Source of the DNA: Leucobacter salsicius M1-8
GTDB taxonomy: Bacteria > Actinomycetota > Actinomycetes > Actinomycetales > Microbacteriaceae
Assembly (NCBI RefSeq): GCF_000350525.1
Contig: NZ_AOCN01000019.1
Coordinates: 124,001 to 188,000 of the forward strand
Length of the DNA: 64,000 nt
Direction of reading: 5' to 3'
The translations under genes and the position numbers were made by a program. Of this stretch, positions 9,188-17,050 are shown in pieces. Each line of letters opens with the position of its first letter. Positions within the stretch are counted from its first letter, which is position 1. The notes below the pieces were generated by a model, which worked only from the letters and a program-made list of their open reading frames with translations, was not told the origin of the DNA and did not search any database.

Positions 9188-9673
9188 GTGGAAGCTAGCG
9201 GACGCGTCATATCCGGTGAAGGGCGACAGTATCTGAAACTGGCGCGCTCACTTGCCCTGCCGATCGACGAGGCGTGGGCGTTTCTCACGGAATCCGAGCT
9301 CACGGAGCGCTGGTTTGGCCCATGGGAGGGCGATGCCCAGCCTGGCGGGAGCGTGCGAGTACTCATGCGCTTCGAATCCAACGAGCCCGCGCTGCGCGTT
9401 GGGATTCGAGCGTGTGAGGCACCCAACAGGCTCGTGTTGCACGTGCTCGACGAAGGCGCAGACTGGGAGATCGGGTTCGAGCTCCAGGACGAGGGCCCCG
9501 ACGACACACTGCTGATCTTCACGCATCTGCTCACAGAGCGCGTCGAGATCGGCGAGGTGGGCCCGGGGTGGGAGTACTACCTCGACCTGCTGGTTGCCGC
9601 GACCGAAGACACCGAGGAGCCCAGCTTCGAGCACTACTTCCCGGCCATGAGCGCGCAGTACCGCGCGATGTAG
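9188..9673 (+). CDS. SRPBCC/START-like domain protein (AHSA1 type)
   Basis: A 161-residue protein. Residues 15-150 fit the activator of Hsp90 ATPase homologue 1-like fold: L-A-R-S-L-A-L-P-I-D-E-A-W-A-F-L-T strand/helix, E-R-W-F-G-P-W, G-G-S-V-R-V strand, then a C-terminal helix with YYLDLLVAATE. Such domains bind hydrophobic ligands, and bacterial functions are mostly unknown. GTG 9188 is preceded by AAGGAGG at good spacing. The gene is convergent with a lipoprotein gene, with a hairpin between them. Confidence 0.75.
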   Translation: MEASGRVISGEGRQYLKLARSLALPIDEAWAFLTESELTERWFGPWEGDAQPGGSVRVLMRFESNEPALRVGIRACEAPNRLVLHVLDEGADWEIGFELQDEGPDDTLLIFTHLLTERVEIGEVGPGWEYYLDLLVAATEDTEEPSFEHYFPAMSAQYRAM

Positions 9674-9681
9674 GTGTGCGC

Positions 9682-9720
9682 TGCGGGCGTGATCCGGGGT
9701 TTGATCCGGATCCGCCCGCA
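9682..9720. terminator. Bidirectional hairpin between convergent genes
   Basis: A long stem pairs 9682-9697 with 9706-9720, with one bulged base and a loop of about 8 nt. It sits between the stops of two convergent genes. There is no clear T run on either side. Confidence 0.5.
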
Positions 9721-9762
9721 GCCGGGCCCCATACGCCCGCAGGCGCGTTGCCGCCCGGTGCG

Positions 9763-10467
9763 TTACAGCGTTGGGTTTGCCGCGAGCAGGCCGTCGATGG
9801 CTGCGGGGGCGTAGTCGAGCTCGCCATTGTCGAACACCGCGATCCAGACGTCTCCCGCGAACATGTAGTTCACCTGGGTGCTCATCGTCGACCCGTTGGG
9901 GCCTTCCTTGAGCTGATCGAAGGCGAAGTGCAGCACGCGTCCAGAGGACTTCTCGGTGATCGTTGGGTCGTCGCGCAGCGCCGCGATGAGCGTGGCCTGG
10001 TCAGCGGTGGGAACCTCGGCGACGTACTGGGTGACCGCGTTGTGGAAGTGCACCGGGTAGTAGCAACTTTCGACACGGATCGACTTCGCCAAGGTGTCTT
10101 TCGCCACCGCACCTGCAGTGTTTTCAAATATCTCGGGGCCTGCGGCCTGAATGGGGACTGAAAGATTGAGGTTCGCGATGGCTGCGGCGGCCTCATCGAA
10201 CGCTGTCGAGTTCATGGCGTCACATGCCGTGGGAAGCACGAGTTCGACGGGCGCGGGAGCAGCTTCCTTCCCGACGGGCTCGGCCTCCTCGGCGGGCTCA
10301 GCTTCCTCGACCGGCTTCGGCTTCTCGGACTTACTGCTCACACGAGAGCCAGCGGGCTCTTGCGTGGGCCCGAAGCCAGGAATGATGCCGCAGCCGGTGA
10401 GCGTCAGCGCTCCGACCGTACACATCATGGTTACCGCGGCAACCGCCTTGAACCGGTGAAAACGCAT
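9763..10467 (-). CDS. Predicted lipoprotein of unknown function
   Basis: A 234-residue protein with a lipoprotein signal peptide: basic start (MRFHRFK), hydrophobic core, and lipobox L-T-G-C with the lipidated Cys at 26. A charged Glu/Pro/Lys linker (about 40-75) leads to a domain with Cys82 and Cys137 that may form a disulfide. The architecture (lipobox, acidic linker, domain starting P-T-A-C-D) resembles the 212-aa lipoprotein at 44403-45041, which starts its domain P-T-D-C-D; both may be DUF3558-like, but I cannot confirm this. AGGGGG lies 9 bases before the ATG. Confidence 0.7.
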   Translation of the reverse strand: MRFHRFKAVAAVTMMCTVGALTLTGCGIIPGFGPTQEPAGSRVSSKSEKPKPVEEAEPAEEAEPVGKEAAPAPVELVLPTACDAMNSTAFDEAAAAIANLNLSVPIQAAGPEIFENTAGAVAKDTLAKSIRVESCYYPVHFHNAVTQYVAEVPTADQATLIAALRDDPTITEKSSGRVLHFAFDQLKEGPNGSTMSTQVNYMFAGDVWIAVFDNGELDYAPAAIDGLLAANPTL

Positions 10468-10513
10468 CGATCTGCCCCCTGAGAATTACGAAAGCGTCAG
10501 CTATAGCCAGTGC

Positions 10514-11038
10514 TCAACAAAGTACTGGTGTTGCATTGAATTCGCTAATGCAGAGCCGGGTGAAGGCAGCGATTAGAAAGTGTCGTTCGAATGGAGTGTT
10601 GGGTCTCTGTGTCGAATACTTGCCGCCTCGTGCCTCCGCATGCGGGGCTACCGCAGTGGCTTGCTCTTTCGGAAGTCTGTGAGGGTCACACCGGCCAGGC
10701 GTAGGTGCTGAACCTGTTCGGTCCGAAACCCGCAGCAGACGATACCCGGTGCTTTGGCGCTGGAAGCGCGGTGACACGAACAGCATGTCGATGTAGCCGT
10801 CTGGCGCACCGTCTGAGAACTCGGCAACCTCGCCGTCAAGAACCGCGACGAAACTGTTTCGGGTGCTCATTGCGAGCTGCCACTAATCGAGATCCCGCTC
10901 CGCAGGCCGGGCCCACGCCTGCACCTGTTCTGGGATGTAGTCGGCCGCGGACGTCTGAGTCACAGAATCCATAAAGAGCGATAGTGTCGCTGCCGCGTAC
11001 TCCTCACGGTACGAAGCTATGAACAGCCGGTGAGGCAT
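10514..11038 (-). pseudogene. GNAT N-acetyltransferase, decayed
   Basis: From ATG 11038 the frame reads 51 residues of a GNAT N-terminus, with A-A-D-Y-I-P-E-Q-V-Q-A-W-A before R-D-L-D, then a TAG. The same frame continues after the stop with W-Q-L-A and the central GNAT strands (F-V-A-V-L-D-G-E-V-A-E-F, then Y-I-D-M-L-F-V-S-P-R-F-Q-R), including the segment before the acetyl-CoA site. Then the pattern shifts to another frame (E-Q-V-Q-H-L-R-L-A-G-V-T-L-T) and returns to the first (A-T-A-V-A-P-H-A-E-A-R-G). At least one nonsense mutation plus two frame changes or a small deletion are needed, so this is a broken gene. The exact 3' end is uncertain. Confidence 0.75.
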
Positions 11039-11074
11039 GGGCTTACTCGCCCTGGTCTGGCAGTGAGTGAACCG

Positions 11075-11650
11075 CTAGGCGGATGGCGCGCTCGTTCGGT
11101 GCCACGAGAACCATGCGACCGCACAGAAGGCCGCGAGCATGACGAGATCGGCGATGAATGCGACAGGGGTCGAACGAGTGATCCGGGCGATAGGAAAAGC
11201 GACGGCGGCGAGCACCAGAAGCGCCGCACTCCAGCGCGGCGTGAGCCCGGTACGCCAATGCATCGCTCCCAAGAAGAGCAGTGCGGCAGGAAAGACAGGC
11301 CCAGCCAGGGTGAGAACGACGGCGACAGGGAGCGGGTAGACCTCGAACGTGGCAAGGGAGCGCCACTCAGTGACGCCAAAGATGGCCTCGAACACCCCCT
11401 GGAGTCCGAACACGACCGTGCCAAACATGCCAATGAGGACCAGCAGCAGCCAGAGCCCCGACAGAACGGGAAGCCGGAGGCTGAGTGCGTTGTATTCCCC
11501 GATCAGGCCAAACACCCAGGGTACGGTGGCTGTGGCGATGAGAAGCCCGCCGATCACGCCGTAATGTCCGTCAATCCAGAAGAGTGGCGACAGCGCGAAG
11601 ATGAGTGGCCCGATAACCAGGCCCAGGCTCTGCAAGCGGCGCATCATCAT
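11075..11650 (-). CDS. Predicted integral membrane protein, function unknown
   Basis: A 191-residue protein with about six hydrophobic segments (roughly 8-25, 30-50, 65-85, 105-130, 135-150, 160-180 of the chain) and few charged residues between them. It has no recognisable motif. The N-terminus has three successive Met codons after a GTG at 11656, so the start is uncertain by a few codons. It stands alone between the decayed GNAT gene and the LLM oxidoreductase, on the same strand as both. Confidence 0.65.
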   Translation of the reverse strand: MMMRRLQSLGLVIGPLIFALSPLFWIDGHYGVIGGLLIATATVPWVFGLIGEYNALSLRLPVLSGLWLLLVLIGMFGTVVFGLQGVFEAIFGVTEWRSLATFEVYPLPVAVVLTLAGPVFPAALLFLGAMHWRTGLTPRWSAALLVLAAVAFPIARITRSTPVAFIADLVMLAAFCAVAWFSWHRTSAPSA

Positions 11651-11755
11651 GCGCACAGGGTAGCACTGCCTGTGATCCGACGTTTCAGTGGCTTGGACAA
11701 CTCCGAAGCGGGAGGCATCCGGCGTCCTGTGCCAGATGCCTACCGCTCCAGGCAG

Positions 11756-12799
11756 CTAAACCGCGTCGCCCTGAACGGGCCCCTCGGTGTTCGGCTTCCA
11801 CCCGAGCGCGGGCGCTACATGCTTCGCGAACGACTCGAGGACGTGCAGGTTGTACTCCGGCCCCAGTTGGTTCGGAATCGTGAGCATCAACGTGTCTGCG
11901 GCCATAACCGCCTCGTCCGCGAGCAACTGCTCGATCAGCCGATCCGGCTCGTCAGCATAGGTCTTGCCGAAGGTTGAGCGCATCCCATCGATCACACCGA
12001 TCTGATCCTGGCTGTCGCGCAGCCCGAAGTACGCCTCATCGGTGGCGTTCATGATGGGGAACACGCTGCGGCTCACCGAAACGCGCGGCGGGCGGGTGTG
12101 GCCCGCTTCCCGGTACGCCTCGCGAAACACCTCAATCTGCCGACGCTGCAGCACATCGAGGGGCTCGCCGGTCGATTCAGTGAGCAGCGTTGAGCTCATG
12201 AGGTTGAGCCCCTTGCGGCCCGCGTCCACCGCGCTTTCCGAAGACCCCGCTCCCCACCAGATCCGGTCGCGCAGACCGGGGGAGTAGGGCTCGACCGCGA
12301 GCTTGCCTGCGGGCCCCATACGGGGGTCGGCCTCGGCAATGCCCTCGCCGTCGATCGCGCGCAGAAACAGGTCAAACTTCTCCCGCGCAATGTCGGCGCC
12401 GCGAGGATCGGTCGATCCGGTGTAGCCGAAGTTCTCCCAGCCGCGAATCGCAGGCTCGGGTGATCCCCGGCTGATGCCGAGCGCGATCCGGTTCATCGAA
12501 ATTTCGTCGAGCGCCGCTGCCTCCTCAGCAAGATACAGCGGGTTTTCGTAGCGCATGTCAATCACGCCCGTGCCCACCTCGATGCGCTGGGTGCGTGCCG
12601 CCATGGCGGTCAGCAATGGAATCGGTGAGGCAGCCTGGCGCGCGAAGTGGTGCACGCGCACGTAGGCGCCGTTCACGCCGATTTCATCGGCGCCCTCGGC
12701 GAGCTCGATGGTCTGGCGCAGCATGTCGCCGGCGGTGGGTACGCGCGACCCGGGTACAGGACCGTAGTGCCCGAAGGAAAGGAATCCGAATGCTCTCAT
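11756..12799 (-). CDS. LLM-class flavin-dependent oxidoreductase
   Basis: A 347-residue luciferase-like TIM-barrel protein. Features seen are F-G-F-L-S-F-G-H-Y in the first strand, A-Y-V-R-V-H-H-F-A-R-Q near residue 45, E-V-G-T-G-V-I-D-M-R-Y-E-N-P near 70, I-A-L-G-I-S-R-G-S near 105 and the late flavin/phosphate segment. Members use FMN or F420 with a reductase partner; the substrate cannot be predicted. The frame is open to ATG 12817, but MRAFGFLSF at 12799 matches the usual start. A downstream LysR gene lies on the same strand but 136 bp upstream of this start, so they may or may not be co-transcribed. Confidence 0.85.
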   Translation of the reverse strand: MRAFGFLSFGHYGPVPGSRVPTAGDMLRQTIELAEGADEIGVNGAYVRVHHFARQAASPIPLLTAMAARTQRIEVGTGVIDMRYENPLYLAEEAAALDEISMNRIALGISRGSPEPAIRGWENFGYTGSTDPRGADIAREKFDLFLRAIDGEGIAEADPRMGPAGKLAVEPYSPGLRDRIWWGAGSSESAVDAGRKGLNLMSSTLLTESTGEPLDVLQRRQIEVFREAYREAGHTRPPRVSVSRSVFPIMNATDEAYFGLRDSQDQIGVIDGMRSTFGKTYADEPDRLIEQLLADEAVMAADTLMLTIPNQLGPEYNLHVLESFAKHVAPALGWKPNTEGPVQGDAV

Positions 12800-12934
12800 G
12801 ACGAATGCAACCTGCATGCGTGCGCATCTATTCCCGCTGGTGTGGCATTGATTGCGCGGTCGCCCAATGCTCCACGCAAACGGAGCCCCAGGGTCGCCCG
12901 CGGAGCCCCTGGTGTGATCGGGTCCTGCGGGGTC

Positions 12935-13825
12935 CTAGTGTCGTGCGGGCTGCGGCCCGTGGTGCTCGGCCATCCACTCCGTCAGTGTCGAGGTGAGCTG
13001 CGCGATCTCCTTAGACGCAAAATGCTCGGGCTGCCACGCCGCATAGAGCGGCATTGTGATGCGCGCTCCGTCGGCCCCCAGCAGGGGGCGCCGGGTGAGC
13101 CTGAACGATGTGGGTAGCAGATCGAGACAGATGCCGCGCCCCGACGCGGCCATTGCGATCGCGAGGTCGGAAGACACGGGCTCGGCCGCGATCGTGACGC
13201 GATTGCGCACGGGCCAGAGTGCGTCATCGATGACCTGTCGGAGGCCGGTGCCCGAGGCGAGCACGATGAGCGGATCGTGTACGAGGTCCTCGACGGTCAG
13301 GTGGTCTTGGTCGCCCAGCGGGTGGTCTGGCGCAAAGTACGCCCACAGCGGCGCGCTGCCGACGAGTTCAGATCTGAGCCCCACGGGCGGAGGCATCGTG
13401 TTGATCGCAAAATCCACCTCACGGTTGAGCACGTGGGCGTACACTCGGTCGGCGATGTCGAGCTTCGTGTCAAAGATGGGGGCACCCGTCCCGGCCACGA
13501 ACGGGGCGACGACGCCACGCACGGTGGCCGATGGGCAGGCGATGCGAAACTGGGGCGACTCTCCCAGGGCGATGCGCCGGGCAGTGCGATGCAGGGACTC
13601 GGCGCGGGCCACCAGGTCGCGCGCGAGCGGGATGAACTGGCGCCCAGCCGACGTGAGCCGCAGGCTCGTGTGTGCGCGATCAAATAGCCGAATCTCGAGG
13701 CGTCGCTCAAGCTCGCCAACCTGGCGGGAAAGTGCCGGCTGGCTGAGTCTGATGTGTTCGGCGGCGGCAGTGATGGAGCCGTGGTCGACGACCGCGAGAA
13801 ACCCGCCGAGTAGTTTGAGATCCAT
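12935..13825 (-). CDS. LysR family transcriptional regulator
   Basis: A 296-residue LysR protein. It has an N-terminal winged HTH (residues 1-60, with S-I-T-A-A-A-E-H-I-R-L-S-Q-P-A-L-S-R-Q-V) and an effector domain (about 90-290). It is divergent from the MHS transporter gene at 13949 and is the probable regulator of that gene and the two amidohydrolases after it. The frame is open to ATG 13846, but MDLKLLGGF at 13825 is the usual LysR start. The longer start would overlap the T-N11-A dyad at 13845-13865. Confidence 0.88.
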   Translation of the reverse strand: MDLKLLGGFLAVVDHGSITAAAEHIRLSQPALSRQVGELERRLEIRLFDRAHTSLRLTSAGRQFIPLARDLVARAESLHRTARRIALGESPQFRIACPSATVRGVVAPFVAGTGAPIFDTKLDIADRVYAHVLNREVDFAINTMPPPVGLRSELVGSAPLWAYFAPDHPLGDQDHLTVEDLVHDPLIVLASGTGLRQVIDDALWPVRNRVTIAAEPVSSDLAIAMAASGRGICLDLLPTSFRLTRRPLLGADGARITMPLYAAWQPEHFASKEIAQLTSTLTEWMAEHHGPQPARH

Positions 13826-13844
13826 CGAGTCATGCATGTTTTGC

Positions 13845-13865
13845 ATACTAAACCACAGAAAGTAT
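13845..13865. promoter_or_regulatory. LysR-type T-N11-A dyad between divergent genes
   Basis: ATACT and its reverse complement AGTAT are separated by 11 bases, the classic LysR box (T-N11-A). It lies between the LysR start and the transporter start at 13949, so it is well placed for autoregulation and activation of the transporter gene. Confidence 0.6.
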
Positions 13866-13948
13866 CATTTGACGGTATCCAATGCCGGTGCTGAGAATGA
13901 GACATGCGCGGCACCGAGGCCGTGCCCTTAATCAGCACAGGAGACTCG

Positions 13949-15313
13949 ATGTCGACGAAGACACGGACTGCCAGATCTATTGAGATTCGTACAGGAATCG
14001 CCACGTTCGTCGGAACCGCGATCGAATGGTACGACTTCTTCATCTTTGGCACAGCAGCCGCCCTCGCCTTTGGGCCGGTGTTCTTCCCCGAGGCCAGCCC
14101 GGCGGTGGGCCTGCTCGCTTCGTTCGCTACGTTCTGGGTTGGATTCATCGCGCGCCCGATCGGTGGGCTCATCTTTGGTCATTTGGGGGACAAACTCGGA
14201 CGCAAGGGCACTCTCGTCGCCACGCTGCTGATCATGGGCGTGGCAACCACGCTGATTGGCGTGCTGCCCGGGTATGCCACGATCGGCGTGTGGGCGCCCG
14301 TCATGCTCGTCGTGCTCCGCGCCTTTCAAGGCCTTGGCCTCGGCGGCGAATGGGGCGGGGCGGTCGCGATGGCGACGGAGAACGCCCCGAAGAAGCGCCG
14401 CGGCATCGCGGGCAGCTGGGTGCAGCAGGGATCGCCCGCGGGATCGATCTTGGCCACCCTAATCTTCCTCGCGGTCGGTTCACTTCCTGACGACCAGTTC
14501 CTGTCGTGGGGCTGGCGAGTTCCGTTCCTATTCTCGGGAATCCTCGTCATCGTCGCCCTCGTGATTCGTATCTCGCTCGAAGAGACCGAAGCGTTTACGC
14601 AGATGAAAAAGAGCGCTCGCGTGGTGAAGTCCCCGCTCGTTGAGGTCTTCCGCGTGGCACCCGTCGCGATTTTCCTCGGCATGGGTGCGAGTGCGATCGG
14701 TATCGCCGCCGCCTACTTCAACAACACGTTCACACTGGCCTGGACCACCACCGAGCTGGGCGTGGATCGCACGGTGATGCTCAATGTACTTCTAGTGATC
14801 GCGATCCTGCAGTTCATCGTGCAACCGGCCGCGGCGTTGATTGCCCACAAGATCGGCATGGCGAAGCTCATGGTCTGGGTGCTCACGGCCAACCTCATTA
14901 CGACGATACCCACGTACCTGCTGATCGTCACGGGCGATCCGGTGCTCATCACGATCGGCCTCGCCCTCTCGACCATGTTCGGGGCCTCATACTTCGCGGT
15001 GCTCGCCGGGTTCCTGGCCAGCGCTTTCCCGCCCCAGGTGCGTTACTCCGGTCTGTCGATCGCGTACCAGGTATCCGCCACCATCGTCGGCGGAGCGACC
15101 CCGCTCGTCGCGCAGTCGCTCCTGAACGCCTTCGGGGGGGGCAGGTGTGGGGCGTCGCCGGCTACCACGGTCTCCTCATCGCGATTACGCTCGCGAGCGT
15201 CATCGCGCTCGCAAAGTACATTCGCAAGAACGAAGCCGCTTTTACCAACACCATTGCAGTGCCGGATCAGGAACCTGCGGGCGTCGAAGCCTAGCGGCCA
15301 GGATGCTCGGTGA
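13949..15313 (+). CDS. MHS-family MFS transporter with C-terminal frameshift
   Basis: The transporter has up to 12 hydrophobic segments. Its metabolite:H+ symporter (ShiA/KgtP/ProP-like) features include T-A-I-E-W-Y-D-F-F in helix 1, G-H-L-G-D-K-L-G-R-K between helices 2 and 3, and G-G-E-W-G-G-A-V near residue 135. AGGAG lies 6 bases before ATG 13949. The reading frame loses similarity after LLNAFGGG at a run of eight G (15133-15140). If one G were added, or two removed, it would continue Q-V-W-G-V-A-G-Y-H-G-L-L-I-A-I-T-L to a TAG at 15292-15294, restoring the last helix. As written, about 55 residues of shifted Arg/Ser-rich sequence end the protein. The substrate is unknown. It may be a real lesion, a slippage switch or a sequencing error. 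Confidence 0.8.
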   Translation: MSTKTRTARSIEIRTGIATFVGTAIEWYDFFIFGTAAALAFGPVFFPEASPAVGLLASFATFWVGFIARPIGGLIFGHLGDKLGRKGTLVATLLIMGVATTLIGVLPGYATIGVWAPVMLVVLRAFQGLGLGGEWGGAVAMATENAPKKRRGIAGSWVQQGSPAGSILATLIFLAVGSLPDDQFLSWGWRVPFLFSGILVIVALVIRISLEETEAFTQMKKSARVVKSPLVEVFRVAPVAIFLGMGASAIGIAAAYFNNTFTLAWTTTELGVDRTVMLNVLLVIAILQFIVQPAAALIAHKIGMAKLMVWVLTANLITTIPTYLLIVTGDPVLITIGLALSTMFGASYFAVLAGFLASAFPPQVRYSGLSIAYQVSATIVGGATPLVAQSLLNAFGGGRCGASPATTVSSSRLRSRASSRSQSTFARTKPLLPTPLQCRIRNLRASKPSGQDAR

Positions 15314-15338
15314 GAGCGAGCACTGATCCGGATCAGCG

Positions 15339-15366
15339 GGGCGCGGGCCATCTTGGGCCCGCGCCC
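15339..15366 (+). terminator. Hairpin between transporter and amidohydrolase genes
   Basis: An 11-bp perfect GC-rich stem (15339-15349 with 15356-15366) closes on a 6-nt loop. It lies 45 bases after the restored stop of the MFS gene and 61 bases before the amidohydrolase start. It has no T run, so it may reduce rather than stop read-through. Confidence 0.45.
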
Positions 15367-15426
15367 GGAGCTCCCGAGGTGGGGGCCGCACACCACGCAA
15401 GACGACTACACAGATGAGGAATGAAC

Positions 15427-17016
15427 ATGCTCGAGCAACAGGTCACGATCTACCGGGCCGGGTCGGCATTCTCGCAGGGCCGTCGCGACATTGAATCGTT
15501 TGGGGTTGCCGACGGACGTTTCGTGGCAACGGGTGACCTGGCCGACCTGCGCGACCGGTTCCCTACGGCCCCGGTCGTGGATCTCGGCGGGGCCGTCGTG
15601 ATCCCGGGCCTGAATGACGCGCATGCGCACCTCGCCGATTCGGTGCAGGGTCGACTTGACCTCGACGTCTCGCCCCGCTTCGCCCCCGACATCGAGAGCC
15701 TCATCTCCCTTATCGCGACGCGCGTCAACGGCACCGAGTGGGTGCTCGCCTCGAACTACGATGACTCCCTGACCGGGCTTGTGCACCGCGACCAGCTCGA
15801 CGCGGCGTTCCCGAACACCCCCGTTCTCGTGCGGCAGGCGTCTGCACACTGGGCGGCGCTCAATACCGCTGCACTCACCGCCCTGGGGGTTGACGAAAGC
15901 ACTCCCGACATCGCCGGTGGCAGCTACGGCCGGGACGCGTCGGGGCGACTCGACGGGCGCATGTTTGAGCGCGCGCTCCTGGGCCGGTACGTCACCCAGC
16001 CAGGGGATCCGCTGCGTCCGATTCCGCTGGCCTCGGCCACCGACCTCGTGAGTTCATATACGGCTGCGCTGCAGGAGTGGAGCTCGTGGGGCATCACCTC
16101 GACCTGCGATGCCTTCGTGGGGGCGCAGCAGCTCGCCGTGCACACGGCCGCAAAACAGGCGGGACAGCGACAGGTGCGAGTGGGCATGCTGCTCGCGCAG
16201 GAGTGCTATGACGACTACCGCAGCCTCGGACTCGGCACCGACATGGGTGATGAATGGCTGCGCGTGGTGGGTGTTAAAGCATTTGTGGACGGGGCGATCG
16301 GTGGCCGAACCTGCCTCGTTTCTGAGCCGTTCTGCGGCACGCACGATCACGGTATGGTGATCTCCTCGGAGGAGGAGCTCTACGCGCTGGTGTCGAAGGT
16401 GCACGGCGACGGCAACCGGCTCGGCATCCACGCGAACGGCGACACCGCGATCCGGATGCTGCTCGATGCTTACGAGAGTGCGCAGCGCGAGGTGCCGGGG
16501 CGCGTGCGGCACCGGATCGAGCACTGCAGCATCGTGGACGACGAGATCGTGGCTCGGATCGCCCGGCTGGGGCTCATCGTGACCCCGTTCTCGCGCTACG
16601 CGAGCTTCTATGGTGGCCGCCTTGAGCAGTGGTACGGCGCCGAGCGTACGGAGCGCATGTTCGCGCACCGCAAGTTTCTCGATGCGGGAGTTACGGTGGC
16701 GGCCTCGACCGACTACCCGGCGAGTCCGCTCTCCCCGTTCGCCGCGATTCAGTCGATGGTGACGCGCACGGGCGACGACGGCGCAGCCGTGGGCCGCTCG
16801 CAGACGATCTCGGTCGAAGAGGCGCTGGCCGTGTACACCACCGGTTCCGCCACGGCGACCGGGGAGGAGGCCACAAAGGGACGCATCGAACCCGGGTACC
16901 TCGCTGACTTCGTCGTGCTTGACCAGGACCCGCGATCGATCGATCCCGCCGCGATCTCTGGGATCACCGCTGAACGCACCTTCGTGGGCGGCGCTCAGGT
17001 GCACGGCGACGCATAG
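15427..17016 (+). CDS. YtcJ-like metal-dependent amidohydrolase 1
   Basis: A 529-residue amidohydrolase-superfamily protein. Metal-binding motifs are D-A-H-A-H (about residue 60), a late H-A-N-G-D in the barrel (about 338), H-R-I-E-H-C (about 363) and S-T-D-Y-P (about 422). The composite beta domain at each end resembles YtcJ. Such enzymes hydrolyse amide, carbamate or ring C-N bonds; the substrate is unknown. GAGGA at 15415-15420 abuts ATG 15421 but is 6 bases from ATG 15427, which is therefore preferred. It lies between the MHS transporter and a second amidohydrolase, a catabolic uptake-and-hydrolysis arrangement. Confidence 0.85.
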   Translation: MLEQQVTIYRAGSAFSQGRRDIESFGVADGRFVATGDLADLRDRFPTAPVVDLGGAVVIPGLNDAHAHLADSVQGRLDLDVSPRFAPDIESLISLIATRVNGTEWVLASNYDDSLTGLVHRDQLDAAFPNTPVLVRQASAHWAALNTAALTALGVDESTPDIAGGSYGRDASGRLDGRMFERALLGRYVTQPGDPLRPIPLASATDLVSSYTAALQEWSSWGITSTCDAFVGAQQLAVHTAAKQAGQRQVRVGMLLAQECYDDYRSLGLGTDMGDEWLRVVGVKAFVDGAIGGRTCLVSEPFCGTHDHGMVISSEEELYALVSKVHGDGNRLGIHANGDTAIRMLLDAYESAQREVPGRVRHRIEHCSIVDDEIVARIARLGLIVTPFSRYASFYGGRLEQWYGAERTERMFAHRKFLDAGVTVAASTDYPASPLSPFAAIQSMVTRTGDDGAAVGRSQTISVEEALAVYTTGSATATGEEATKGRIEPGYLADFVVLDQDPRSIDPAAISGITAERTFVGGAQVHGDA

Positions 17017-17050
17017 CGGTCGAGGTGACGAGGAGATACAGAGGCGCAAC

